Below, one piece after another: positions 24,405-35,529 of a DNA stretch of 64,000 nt. The stretch's first letter is position 1; every line of letters starts with the position of its first letter. The position numbers and the translations under genes are program-made. This DNA comes from Epiperipatus broadwayi (taxonomy: Eukaryota > Onychophora > Udeonychophora > Euonychophora > Peripatidae): assembly GCA_028023455.1 (NCBI GenBank), contig JAQFVV010006311.1:1720147-1784146 (forward strand), in the 5' to 3' direction. The notes under the pieces were generated by a model, which saw nothing but the letters and a program-made list of their open reading frames with translations, was not told the DNA's origin and ran no database searches.

Positions 24405-24605
24405 CATATTTTCTTTATTTTGCCATAATATCCTATAAATACAATTTATCCAAACCACAGCAAACACTTTTTAGCAAAACTCTTTATTTGTACATATACA
24501 TACACCTATGTTTCGAAAAATGTCAGTCGAAACGTAGGTGTATGTATATGTACAAATAAAAAGTTTTGCTAAAAAGTATTTGAAGTTGTATTTACCCACT
24601 TTTAC
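24405..24605. repeat. Dispersed repeat family 'TTTTTAGCAAAA', head-to-head pair
   Basis: Two copies face each other: …actttttagcaaaact…tgtacatatacatacaccta, then a ~20-bp centre around cgaaaaatgtcagtcg, then the inverted match taggtgtatgtatatgtaca…agttttgctaaaaagt. Each arm is about 75-85 bp and nearly identical. The left outer part adds ttttgccataatatc…tataaatacaatttatcc, also found at 31900-31945 (inverted) and partly at 62275-62305. Confidence 0.75.
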
Positions 24606-25904
24606 TTTAATTTTTTTAAAGTAAAAAAAATGTTTTTTAAAAATAATTATCTTATACTCTAACTCTCTTTAATATATATTATTTAAATGAACTATATATA
24701 TATATTGTATGTATATGACTCATTTCAAACACATAGATATATTATTTATCTAAAAAAAAAAAAAAATTTTTTTCTTTTATATATATAGATTTATGTGTGT
24801 ATTTATTATTATATAATTTATAAATAGTTAATAAATAAGCAGTTATAGAGAGAGAAGGTAATAACATTTAATATTGATTTATTATATTTTCTTATTAAAT
24901 AATGTGTTAAATTATTTAACATTAACTTTGTTAAAATAAAGCAGATCAGAAAGAAAGTGTAAAATAAGGCGATCAGATTAGTAGATTAAAAAAATGTACA
25001 CGTGCAAAAGAGTGTGAAAGAATGAGAACGTCTGTATAAAAACAAAAATGCTTTTACACCTATTGCTAATGACTTAGATTGCCAGCTTTATTGTTTGTGT
25101 TATCTGTATCTAAGATTATTTTATAAAAGGGGTGCTTTGATGTAATGAAACGTGATTATTAATTTTCTTGGAGAATCGCGATAGAACATCAACTTGTCAA
25201 ACTCTGATTTTTTTTTTGATCTTTTATCTCAAGGTAAGATATGCAGGTGGTCATTTTCTTTGATCAAAATTCGCAATAAAAATGAATGAAACAATATTTA
25301 GTGATCAGTCAGTTTTTCCTTATTATTAAACAGAGATGTAGTGAGCAAGCAGTTTTTTTTTAAATGTTGGAAAAAGGAGAATGAGCGATTTGATTTTTTT
25401 TTCACTTTTTAAAAGTTGAGGAAGAAAAAAATGACTCTTGTTTTAAAGTCAGTATAGACGAAGATGTGCATATATATAAGTAATTCCCAGCAAGATTAAG
25501 ATAAGGAAGGAAAAATGGAACAAAATTGAACTTATTGGAAGAAGTTATTAACAATTCTATGAAATGATATTAATATATTTTGCTGTATATAATATAATGA
25601 ATTTGCATTGCTAAAACCACCTCTTCTGCTTCTTGAAATTCCTATCATGGGTTAGCTCACTAGTCTGTCTATGGACTCATATACCAATCGAATAGTAGCC
25701 AACAAAATGATCGAGTTTAAAGCCAACCACACAAGCTATTTGAAATGCTTCTTTTCGGGCTCCTGGCCTATTTTAGGCTCATTACCTTTGGACGGACGGA
25801 GAAGGGGAAAGAAAGAGGAAAAGAAAATGTATAAAAGCCACATATATAGCCAGGTTTGAAGCTATGAATCAAATTTTTTGTTAGAGTTTTCCTCAGTCAG
25901 CTAA

Positions 25905-26190
25905 AGTGTCTACAATGATTTATTTTTTTTAAAAAATGGAAGAGACAAGCAAATCCACCAGTTCATACTTATCTAAAAATATTTGAAATAACTCTTTTTG
26001 AAATGGTAGAGGGAAGCCAGTCGACGAATTCAGCGTTATCAAAAGTATCAACAATAAATAATTTTTAAATTGAAGAAATAAGCAAGTCAATTAATTCATG
26101 TTTATATTAAAAGTATCTGCAAGAACTTTCTTTTTTTTAAATGGAGCAAAGACAAGCAGTCTGAAAATTCAAACTTAGGACATTTATAAG
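25905..26190. repeat. Degenerate ~67-72-bp tandem repeat, about four units
   Basis: Units beginning near 25934, 26001, 26067 and 26139 share aaatgg(a/t)(a)gag, agcaag, aattcat and aaaagtatc…caa blocks and a T-rich stretch. The upstream region 25330-25440 may hold further eroded units. No coding content. Confidence 0.55.
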
Positions 26191-27114
26191 AAATGAAAGT
26201 AATCGGGTAACTATGAACTTTCATTAACAGATCTTTTATTATTGCTTATTAAAAGTAAACCTTAATTTACTGGTTAAAGCATTATTTTTTTTCTTTGATA
26301 CAAAAACATTAAAGGCTTGTTTATCGATAGTTATTCTCAATATCACATAACATAACACAAACACAGTTTAAATCTTTAAACTTAAATTTTCATTAAACTT
26401 TCATTATTTTTTTATTATTATTATATATTGTAATATTGAAATGTTTTTTTTTTTTATATTGTTCTTCATTTGTTATGATAATGAGCAACCTATAAATATA
26501 TGCATTTATAATGGTTTTTTTTTATCTTGTTGCATATTAAAATTGATATAATGTATTTTATTTTATTTTGCTAAAAGGTTGCAAGAATATTTTTATCTAT
26601 GTAATTTATGTATTAATCTTTAATATAGGGGTATACATTTTAGACATATATGTTAACATTACCGAATGTGTGCATGTGTAACTGCTTACACAAACACGTC
26701 AAAAGAATAGGTTATACATAATGAGTTTAAATATGAGAAATTATAAAGCAAGGCTTACATATGAATGGAAGTGAAATAAAACACAGGTTACATATGAAAT
26801 TTATCTTTATGATATAATAAGTTAGGAAAGTCTTAAGTAAGCATTCTATGAAATATTTTTTTTAAATGTCATTTTAAGCCAGCTTATTTTAAAATTATCC
26901 AAAATGACGAACTTGTATATAAAATTTTGTATTGGTTCTATATTGAATTAATGTAATAATAAGCCATTTATCTACTTAGTAAATTTGATTTTAAAGAAAG
27001 AAAAGATAATAGTATTAATAAAATATAATTATATATCTTAATTGGTTTCCGAGTTCTTATTAAAATATTGTTGTATTTTTCTTGTCTTAATTCTATTATC
27101 TTAAATGATCATCA

Positions 27115-27200
27115 TCATCATCGCTCACAGATATTAAGAATCACCATTCGTAAATATTGAGCAATCACTTGCAAATATTAAGCGCTCGCAAAACGTTAAG
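27115..27200. repeat. Short ~24-bp tandem repeat
   Basis: Blocks such as gcaatcac-ttgcaaatattaag recur about three times, after a short (ATC)n run at 27107-27122. Confidence 0.5.
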
Positions 27201-27716
27201 TAAACTAGAATGTTGATTTACATTTAGGTATTTAGGGATTATGCTTGATAATAACCAAATTTTAATAATTATAGTTCAACAATAGAAAGCTAAAATTATG
27301 TTGTGTCCATGAGTTTTGATCATCCTCACCAAAGATGGATATTGTATTATTGATTAAAACACCTTTTAAACATGGTGCTGTACATGAGTTATGATCGCCA
27401 TCATCATTAATAAATTATAATCATTAAATCTAATGTTTAACATAATTAATATATTTAGTAAATAAGGATTTATAGAAAGTTGAATATCATGCATAGAGAT
27501 TCGTGATGATCAGTCATCATCACTAGTATTATTGAATCCTATTATTGAATCCTAGTTTTAACTATCAAAGTATTTTAGTAAATAACCATAAACTTATATA
27601 AATGCTAATGAATGTAATAATTAAATCCCAGTTTGACATGGGATGATTTTAAAAAGTGCTTATGAGTTTATAAAGATAAATTTATTGTTGTGAATTTATT
27701 AATAAGCTATGGCTGG

Positions 27717-27795
27717 TATCATCATCACTATTATTATCATTATTATTATGATATTATGATCATCTTCATTATTATCATCATCATTATTAGCATTA
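27717..27795. repeat. (ATT/ATC)n microsatellite
   Basis: An imperfect trinucleotide run of ATC and ATT, interrupted by atgatatt. Confidence 0.8.
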
Positions 27796-27999
27796 TATTG
27801 TGATAAATAATCTAGTTAAATGGCCATCAATATCAATAATGGTCTTCATGATGCTTGTTTAGAAGACATTAATAGGATTATACTTGTCTGTTCATCAATA
27901 TACATAAAGTGAGCTAGCAATATCTATAAGAGTTTTGATCTATATAAATTTTGTGATATGGGGATCTTATGATTTTATTGACATAAGTAAAATATAAGA

Positions 28000-29520
28000 G
28001 TGTCATTTTTTTTCATTAGTTATCCAAGTCATGTGTGATAAAAATGTACCGAATGAGTTTGAACTCAGTACACTCTAAACAGATATTTATCTAGATTTAA
28101 AACAATCTAGTGGCGTTCATGGGAAAACACATGTATTTAGCTAAACTGAATAAAGAGTGATTTCATCCCTTTCCAACTTAATGATATTAAGTTTATATGA
28201 TAATTTTATACGTTGTTATAAATAGCACCAGTGTGTGCGTGTGACCGTGAATGGTCATATATACATGGAAAGAGGAATGAGAAGGATTCTTGGTTAAAAG
28301 AACCTAGTATTGGAGATAAGCATAATGCACTCCAGGGATCTCACAGTGGGTAATTTTATTCAGTTGCTATATTTAATATTATTTTATTTGATGACAATGA
28401 CCAGTATGTTTTATTGTTCAAATGACTTCCCCAATATCTAAATATCATTAAATCTTTAATGAGGATAGTTTTAATTGTCATGTTGTTATTTTAAGTACTG
28501 AGAAGTGAGATAATTTATTTATTTCATTACTGATGTGACAGAATTAATGTTTAGGATAGTTGCAATCGGGCTATAATGTTATATTTAGTTATTGAATTAT
28601 AGCAACTATCATTTATCATTCATCAATAAATAAGATTATAATCGGTTATACAGTAACAGCCTTTTATCAACCCTTTTGTCAGTTCATCTTTATTTATTCA
28701 TACTGTTACAAAGGACAGATTATATAAATGGCGCAGATTATAAATAAACATATCTATTATAATAATTAATAATTCTATTTATCTATTTATTTTCTGTTCT
28801 AATTTTATTTCCGTTACAATATATATATATTCACTACAACTCTTTTTATTTATATACTTTAACTTTTATTACTATTATTATATTCTCTTATAAATTTATT
28901 TTATATTATATTGTTATATATGTGAATATTATGCTGAGTTTTTATTTCATTAATATATAATATCTATAAATATATTCATGTAAACATTTTTTTACAAACC
29001 TATAATTTACTTATAAATAATTTTTTAATTATATATTTTCCTCTATATATCTTTTTTAAGAATTATATTTATACTAATATCATCCTAAGTCCAGAATTTC
29101 TTTTAAATTTTAATTTTATCTTTTTTATTAGTATTTGTGTTGCCCTTCATATGTATGTATTGAAGCAGTCGGATCTGAGTTCAATCCTAGCTTCATGACC
29201 TCTAGCCATAAGCTCATTTCAAACCCTAGTACTAACCTTAAATTTCCATTGCAATGGGGCTTTATACGTTCAATCCACGTTAATTTCCATAAAGAATAAC
29301 TTATTTCATAAATGCGTATTAAAATTAATTAGTTTCAGATTTAAATTGACCAATTCTATTAATAAATTCATGATAGAATTATTCATGAATTTATATATTA
29401 TAACTGCGTGGATTGTGCGTATATATTTGTAAATATTTAAATATATATAATTGTTTAAAAGTTTCATTGCATCAGGAATGTTTGATCTTATTTTTAAATA
29501 ATTTGTTAAAGTTTTATTGA
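28000..29520. other. A+T-rich non-coding stretch
   Basis: No gene was recognised. A gagttcaatcc block at 29178-29188 resembles a Pol III B box but has no convincing A box upstream. Confidence 0.4.
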
Positions 29521-29525
29521 TTAAA

Positions 29526-29713
29526 AGCTACATTCTTTCGATAAGCTTTCAGATTTTCCCTTTCCAAAAACAACAGTTAAAGTTTTATTAATTAGAAAAA
29601 AGATAAGGATTTCCTAATTAAAATCATTTTCTGATTTTAAGAATTCATTTTCTAATTAGAAAATGAATTCAAGTTAATGAGTTTGAAAGCCTTATCGAGG
29701 GAATGTATCTAAA
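29526..29713. repeat. Inverted-repeat element containing a perfect 30-bp palindrome
   Basis: Outer arms of ~28 bp: left agctacattctttcgataag, right cttatcgagggaatgtatct in inverse. Positions 29641-29670, GAATTC…GAATTC, form a perfect palindrome centred on TTAATT-type sequence. A direct repeat, ttaaagttttatt(g/a)att, lies at 29506 and 29577. Confidence 0.65.
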
Positions 29714-30356
29714 AACAACCAGTAAATCTAAAAACATTGATAATGAAAGAAGCGCTAGCCTGAAGGCATCAGAGGACAGATATATATAGCTCTGAAAAGT
29801 TTGGAGAAGAAGAGAAGCCATCTTTGTTGCAGAAAAGTGCCAGTAAATTATGTGCTGTTCAAAATCATGAATTCAAAAAGTGTTCCTATCATGGTAAGGG
29901 GCTAAATGTCAGGAATCTGGCTAATGTTCCTGAAGTCCCCTAAAAATCTTCAATGGTGCTGCTGAATCTTTTCCGGACCAATCATGCTGCTAAAATTATG
30001 AAAAGCCACTAAAATACTGTTCAAGTAATCAACTAAATGCGTGCCTACATTTTTTACCAACTTGGACGTGTAACCTAAGAACCAGCCCGGAAGAAATGGG
30101 TAATATGTTTTCATAATGAACCTTAAACTTTCTGGCCAGTTTCAAACTTTACTTTACACTCCCTTTTAGAGCTCTTTTATTCTTTAATGTAACAATCTTT
30201 ATAAAACCTCTTATTCATGCTACTGTAAATTTATATCGTAGTCTCTCAACCTCTAGTCTTTAAACTTTCTCTTTTCTTACTTGGCGGTTCATTTACTATA
30301 TTATATATATATATTTATCGTGTGATTTATTAATGTCATTTATTTTTAATTATATG

Positions 30357-30496
30357 CCAATAATCTTTCGACTCGATGATCTCCTTTGTTTCCGTTGCCT
30401 TGTGCAAATAATAATATATTAATTCTAATAGTAATTGTCGCCCATTAGATCTAGATTTATACAGTTCTATCAATCATCGAGTCGAAAGAAATTATT
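30357..30496. repeat. Short inverted-repeat element (~22-bp arms)
   Basis: CTTTCGACTCGATGAT at 30365-30380 is repeated in inverse as ATCATCGAGTCGAAAG at 30473-30488. The outer aataat/attatt bases also pair. The ~92-bp interior has no ORF. Confidence 0.65.
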
Positions 30497-30707
30497 AAAT
30501 GTGTGTTATTTTTATAATTGGCTAATAATAAATTATTAGCTCCATTTCTAATTTATGCCACCGCTATTTTCTCGTTCCACTAATATTTATTTATTCAAAT
30601 ATAATCTTAAAATGTTTTTATTGCAAAAGGGCCGATAAAGGAATAAAATATATTCTAATTTAAATTTCTGTTACTCGTTATTAAGATTCAGGAAGGGCAT
30701 GATGATT

Positions 30708-31196
30708 GGGGCATAATTAATATGATTTGCAAATACTTTAAAATAGTTTTCGTTAAAAGCTCGTTTGACTTTAATTAATTGATCAAGTCATCACGTAGAG
30801 CATTCTATATGGGTTTTAGTATTTAAACGATGACTATCAAGTCATCATCTTCGAACGTTACTGACGGAGGGCAATCTTCCGCTCCGTTAGGCTGGTCGGT
30901 GATAATTTCTGTTATTTTAAATTATCGAGGAAGAAAGCACTTCCTCTCCTGTTTATATTAGTCAAAGGGCATAAGACTTGTCAGATGCAAGCCGCCATAG
31001 GACTTCGATTATCGACTAGCCATCGTCTTTCAATTTCACTTTATAGCTCATAATTCGTCAGCACCATTGCCTCTCTGTTCCGGTAAAGCCCGCTCTAATG
31101 CTCGTAATTCGTGATGAAGTGATTTAAATTAAAGTCCAACAAATTCTCCGTTATATCTCAAAATAAGTTTTCTAATAAAGATTAAAGTTATGCCCT
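30708..31196. repeat. Large diverged foldback element (~490 bp)
   Basis: GGGGCATAA opens and TTATG-CCCT closes the element. Further pairs occur inward: gactttaatt / aattaaagtc, tcatcacg / cgtgatga and gagcatt / aatgctc. Arms are about 120 bp with indels. The interior (30850-31080) is richer in G+C and CpG than its flanks and has no recognised coding sequence. Confidence 0.6.
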
Positions 31197-31323
31197 AAAA
31201 TACGTATCTTGCTCTTCATGAATGGATTTGCGAATGTGAAAATAAATGTCACATTCTTTTGTATAAAATTAGAGTAATAAATTCCTTTACTAATGAATAC
31301 CTTTATCTCCCTTTTATTTCTTG

Positions 31324-31334
31324 TGGGGGGGGGC
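31324..31334. repeat. Poly-G run
   Basis: TGTGGGGGGGGGGC is a run of ten G in an otherwise A+T-rich region. Confidence 0.8.
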
Positions 31335-31679
31335 ATAGACATAGACTTTCAAATATTGCGTACTACTTGTTGGCATATAACAGGGACCACCACTCTTATT
31401 ATTATTATAGATTCTGTTAAAGGCTAGAGGTAATTAATATAATCATTATTTAAAATTCAAACAAAACAAATTATTATTATTAAATATTTTCTAAACATAC
31501 TTGGTTTCTTAGTGCTTAATTCCTTCATAATTATTTTAATGTTAATACTCGCTGTCTGTGTTGGCAACCCGAACATATACATATGATTCAATTTAAAATT
31601 ATTTAAGTTAATTAATTATCCGATATTAGTGTCAGTTCAGGGGTCTCTAATCCTCACCAACCGTTGAGCTAGTTTCTTG

Positions 31680-31810
31680 GCGCATAGCACTGTGCCATCG
31701 ATTTAGATTTCTACTAATCTGAGCTGGTGAGTTGGGTTTGAATTCAGTTTGGTTCAGTTGAGCATGGATCCGACTTGCGTTCAGGTGGTGGGTTTTGCGA
31801 CTGGTACAGT
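31680..31810 (+). repeat. Possible tRNA-related repeat
   Basis: A gcactgtgccatcgatt segment is followed by gagttgggtttgaattcag, spacing and content weakly like A and B boxes of a tRNA-derived SINE. G+C is raised relative to the flanks. The assignment is tentative. Confidence 0.3.
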
Positions 31811-31839
31811 ATATATATATGATTTATTATCTGATATAT

Positions 31840-31950
31840 GTCCTGTACATATATGACAATAAAAAAGTTTTTTGCTAAAAATGTTCAAAGTAGAGTGGAT
31901 AAATTACATTGATATGAGATTATAGCAAAATAAAGGAAATGGAGAATTTG
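31840..31950 (+). repeat. Dispersed repeat family 'TTTTTAGCAAAA', inverted copy
   Basis: Reads tatatgacaataaaaaagt, tttgctaaaaatgttcaaagtagagtgg, ataaattacattgatatgag and attatagcaaaataaag, the reverse complement of the series at 23835 and 24405. Confidence 0.65.
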
Positions 31951-34104
31951 GTAACGTTGGAAAAATATGCATCCCTTATCATTTTTTTAATATCTTTCAT
32001 TGACAAATCATATTCTTGATACACTGTTTATGCATATGGATGATTTTTAAATTACATTTTCATTTAATTAAAAAGTAATAATAACAATTACATCTTTTAT
32101 TTCTCTTTTAATTATTATAATTCAGAGCTACATTAACTGTATCTTTTATTTTTATTATTATTTTTTTTTTACTTTAGAAATATTTTTTTATTTCTCCTTA
32201 CAATATTTTCTTCTCTCTAAAAGTTTAAAAAAGAGATTTTTTTGTTTGTTAGAACTTTCTATTAAAAGTGTTAATAGTTTCAGAAATAATTGTAGTGGTA
32301 AAACTTGTCATAAGCAAATTAATGTCAATTTATTTATAATAAATTAATGATTATATATAATTATGAATATAAAAAAATAATTATTATGCATAATATTAAT
32401 TCTAATTTTTTAAAATACCTTTGTAGTTATTCGTCTAATGTTTGGAACTATCTGAATTGTATTTAAATCTACAGTTAAGTTATACATCATGTGTATATTG
32501 CATTTAAGTAAATAATCATTAAATTGCTTTTTATCTTTAATTTTTAGTAGATTTATCCTTTTTTTTTTTTAACTAATTTTTATTCTTTGGTCTCTTGAAA
32601 AAAACTGAATAGAGAATTCATTGTAATAATAAAAAAAATAAAATCAATCATTTATACTTAAATGATTTTTTAGATTTTTAAAACAGGCATCATGTTCAGC
32701 ATTGACTTAACATTAATATAATTTATTTATTGGGAATTTGAGCAAATCCAAAACAACAACAATTATAAAATTGGCATTATAGAAAAACTATCTCCACAGC
32801 CAATAATCTAGCATTGATCAGTCTGTAGTTTTTAAAATTATTTTATCATATCTAACAACTGCATGTTGTGAACCCATTTACCACCAGATACAAAATATGA
32901 CACTCTCTGATATCTCTAGTTAAGCTTCAAAATTGAAAGTTGTTTTATGTTTTTATTTATTTATTACTGAAATGGTTATTGGAAGTAGAGAATGATTATA
33001 TTACATGGAAAAGTTAATAAATATGTTTATTATATTTTATTATTTTTCTTAAAATTTTATACAATTACATTGACAGATATATTCATATATTTAGATTTTA
33101 AAAGTTGGAGTGCTCACAGTTTGCCTATAGATGAACTGTCTCTATATAGCTGTATTTGCTGCATTCCTTCATGAATGTAATTTAGAGATGAATTATTATA
33201 TGGATTATAATATAATCCCAATTTATAAAGATATAATGATTTATAAAGGCTATCTTCAAAGAAAAAATTCTAAACTGTATTTTTATACAAATACAAAATA
33301 TTCAGTTAAAACTGGCTATTATAATCTAATTCACAAATGGAGTATCATAAAAAAGGCATTGATTTTATTAACTTTGAACTTTTCAATATATAGATTTTAT
33401 TATTTCAGTAACTATACTCAGAATTATAGTACTATTAACTAATAGAAATAATTATAAGAATACTCTTATGCCAATTCACATTAGTTAAGTAATAAAATTT
33501 AATTAGGAAGTTAAGATATTATTGGAATATTAATTAAGATATATTAATGGAATATTAATTTAGATAACATTTTTTTTTCTTATCATATTACATTATTTTT
33601 TATACATAATCAAAGAACTGACAAGGATTTGTAAACTATAAGTTATTTCAACTAAATTTCTATTGATGGAATTTTCATTGTAACATTCCATATCTATCAA
33701 TACCAACCTATGAAATGGATGATGATGCTTGTGATTGAGCTCAAACCATATGCCTGGTTTTGGAGTTAATCTACTTAAATATATAGAAGATAAATAGATT
33801 TTGTACTAATTTAAATCATATTGACATTAAATGTTAATATATTATTTTTTTAAAATTTCGTTATGATTATACTATAACATTTAATGAGTTTTTACAGAAA
33901 AGAGGCTATGTGCATTGTGCACTGGGCATAATATAGATAGTATAATTGCTTTTTATGATTCTTGAACTTGAGATATTGTATTAATTTTTATTAACTAGTA
34001 GAAATCTATAGCAAATTATTACTTTGAATAGTAATTGTTTTTTATTGCATTATTTCATTGTAATTTGCCAAAAGATCAATTGTATTACTTAATTTATATA
34101 TATA
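31951..34104. other. A+T-rich non-coding stretch
   Basis: ORFs at 32992-33174 and 33131-33442 are A+T-biased with no motifs. Nothing else was recognised. Confidence 0.45.
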
Positions 34105-34115
34105 TGTAATAAATT
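34105..34115. repeat. 11-bp target-site duplication (left) of RTE copy 1
   Basis: TGTAATAAATT is repeated perfectly at 37404-37414. Confidence 0.85.
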
Positions 34116-34380
34116 TTTTTGTCTGTCATGATTGTATATATCTACTGGAAAAATATTTATCATTTATACCTATATTTATTCTGCCTTATCAGGCAACTGA
34201 GAAGAAAGATCATGGTGTTTCTTGAACTTAAACTCAGAGGTAAAAAGCCAATAAGCTCACAATGCTGACTAATACGTGTTGGTGAGCAGCCCATCCATGT
34301 TGGTATACTATATGAATAATCATTATAGTAATAACAGCTGAAACGACAAGGACGTATAGAGTGGACATTAGAAATTTGCC
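34116..34380 (-). mobile_element. Inverted 5' segment of RTE copy 1 (twin-priming signature)
   Basis: The minus strand here matches the plus strand of copy 2 at about 56229-56489, for example tactcaccaacatg and tgcctgataaggcagaat. At 34381 the sequence switches to plus orientation at the point equal to 56584. About 94 bases of copy 2 (56490-56583) are missing at the junction, and 56152-56228 is missing at the 5' end. Because the TSD lies outside the inverted part, inversion happened during integration. Confidence 0.9.
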
Positions 34381-35116
34381 TTGTGGACCCAGGCTGCCAT
34401 TTGATGACAACTTTTTATTTAGGTACTTACAACTGCAGATCACTTTCAAGTGAAGGAAGAGTGCAAGATTTAGAAGAAGAATTGTCTTATATTAAATGGG
34501 ACATTATTGGATGTTGTGAAGTTAAAAGAAAAGGTGAAGAGACAATTGATTTAAAAAGTGGATGTGTACTCTACTATAAAGGCACAAATATTGGAAATAC
34601 GAGTGGAGCAGGATTCATTATAAATAAAAAGTGAAAGAACAACATTGTGGATATTGATAATGTATCAGACAGAGTGGCAAGATTAGTTATACAACTTAAT
34701 AACAATTACAAAATGCAGATAATTCAGGTTTATGCCCCAACAAGTTCTCATAGTGATGAAGTAATAGAAGATTTTTATATGGATGTACAAAAGGTTTTGA
34801 TCAGAGGAAACAACATTTTAAAATTATTATGGGAAACTTTAATGCTAGAATTGGTAAACAAATGAAAGATGAAAGTGCTGTAGGTAATTTTGGTTATGGT
34901 AATAGAAATGAGAGAGGACATAGACTTGTGGAGTTTGCAGAAAAAGAAAAACTTTATATTATTAATTCTTTTTTTGGGAAAAATATTAAAAAGAAATGGA
35001 CATGGAAGCATGCAAATGAAGATACCGCAGAATTGTATTATATTTTGACTAACAGAAAATACATATTTCAAGATTGTAATGTTCTTAATAAATTAAACAC
35101 AGGAAGTGATCATTGA
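34381..35116 (+). pseudogene. RTE copy 1 endonuclease domain, broken
   Basis: The EN domain is recognisable as TYNCRSLSSEG, IQVYAPTSSHSDE, MGNFNARIGK and a terminal GSDH. Family members have G-D-F-N, so the catalytic aspartate of copy 1 is replaced by asparagine. Breaks: TGG to TGA at 34632-34634, a one-base deletion near 34794 that shifts frame, and a TGA directly after GSDH (35114-35116) that copy 2 shares. The protein would nick target DNA to prime reverse transcription. Confidence 0.85.
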
Positions 35117-35324
35117 TTAGTAAGATATAAGATATGTGTTAATGCAAAATTAGAGAGATGAAAATTATTAAGAAAAACAATATTTACAGTTGATATTCCT
35201 AATTTTCAGAAACATTTTAATGAATTTAAATTAGAACTTACAAATCGGTTTCAAGTATTAGTAGATTTTGAACATGATTCAGATTTGAATGAAATTAATA
35301 AAAAAATAATGGATATACGACACT

Positions 35325-35490
35325 CTCAATATGTAATGCTTGATTGTATAAACCCATGTACCTATTTCTAAATTTCTTTTAATGTATTAGCTCAAACTAT
35401 GGAACACATCATGTAAGTTCCTAACTGTAATTGCCTTTATTGTATTCTTGATATTGTATCTTGTTTGGTGAATAAAGGTGTTTGAAATGA
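35325..35490 (+). mobile_element. ~165-bp insertion nested in RTE copy 1
   Basis: Copy 2 runs directly from ataactgatac to aaaaactgcaac (about 57511-57537), while copy 1 has about 165 extra bases at this point. The insert ends …ggtgaataaaggtgtttgaaatga, with an AATAAA near its 3' end, like the tail of a short retroposon. No clean TSD is visible and a few host bases seem to be lost. It might be a 5'-truncated LINE tail or a SINE. Confidence 0.6.
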
Positions 35491-35529
35491 AAAACTGCAA
35501 CAAAGATAGTTGGTAGAAAAAAAGAGCAA

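Noticed and set aside
27107-27795. CRISPR-like array from repeated gatcatcatc blocks
   Set aside because: These are simple trinucleotide runs with no conserved repeat-spacer structure, in a eukaryotic context.
33131-33442. 103-codon ORF as a gene
   Set aside because: Composition is Tyr/Ile/Asn/Lys-rich, as expected from A+T-rich DNA, with no motifs or splice signals.
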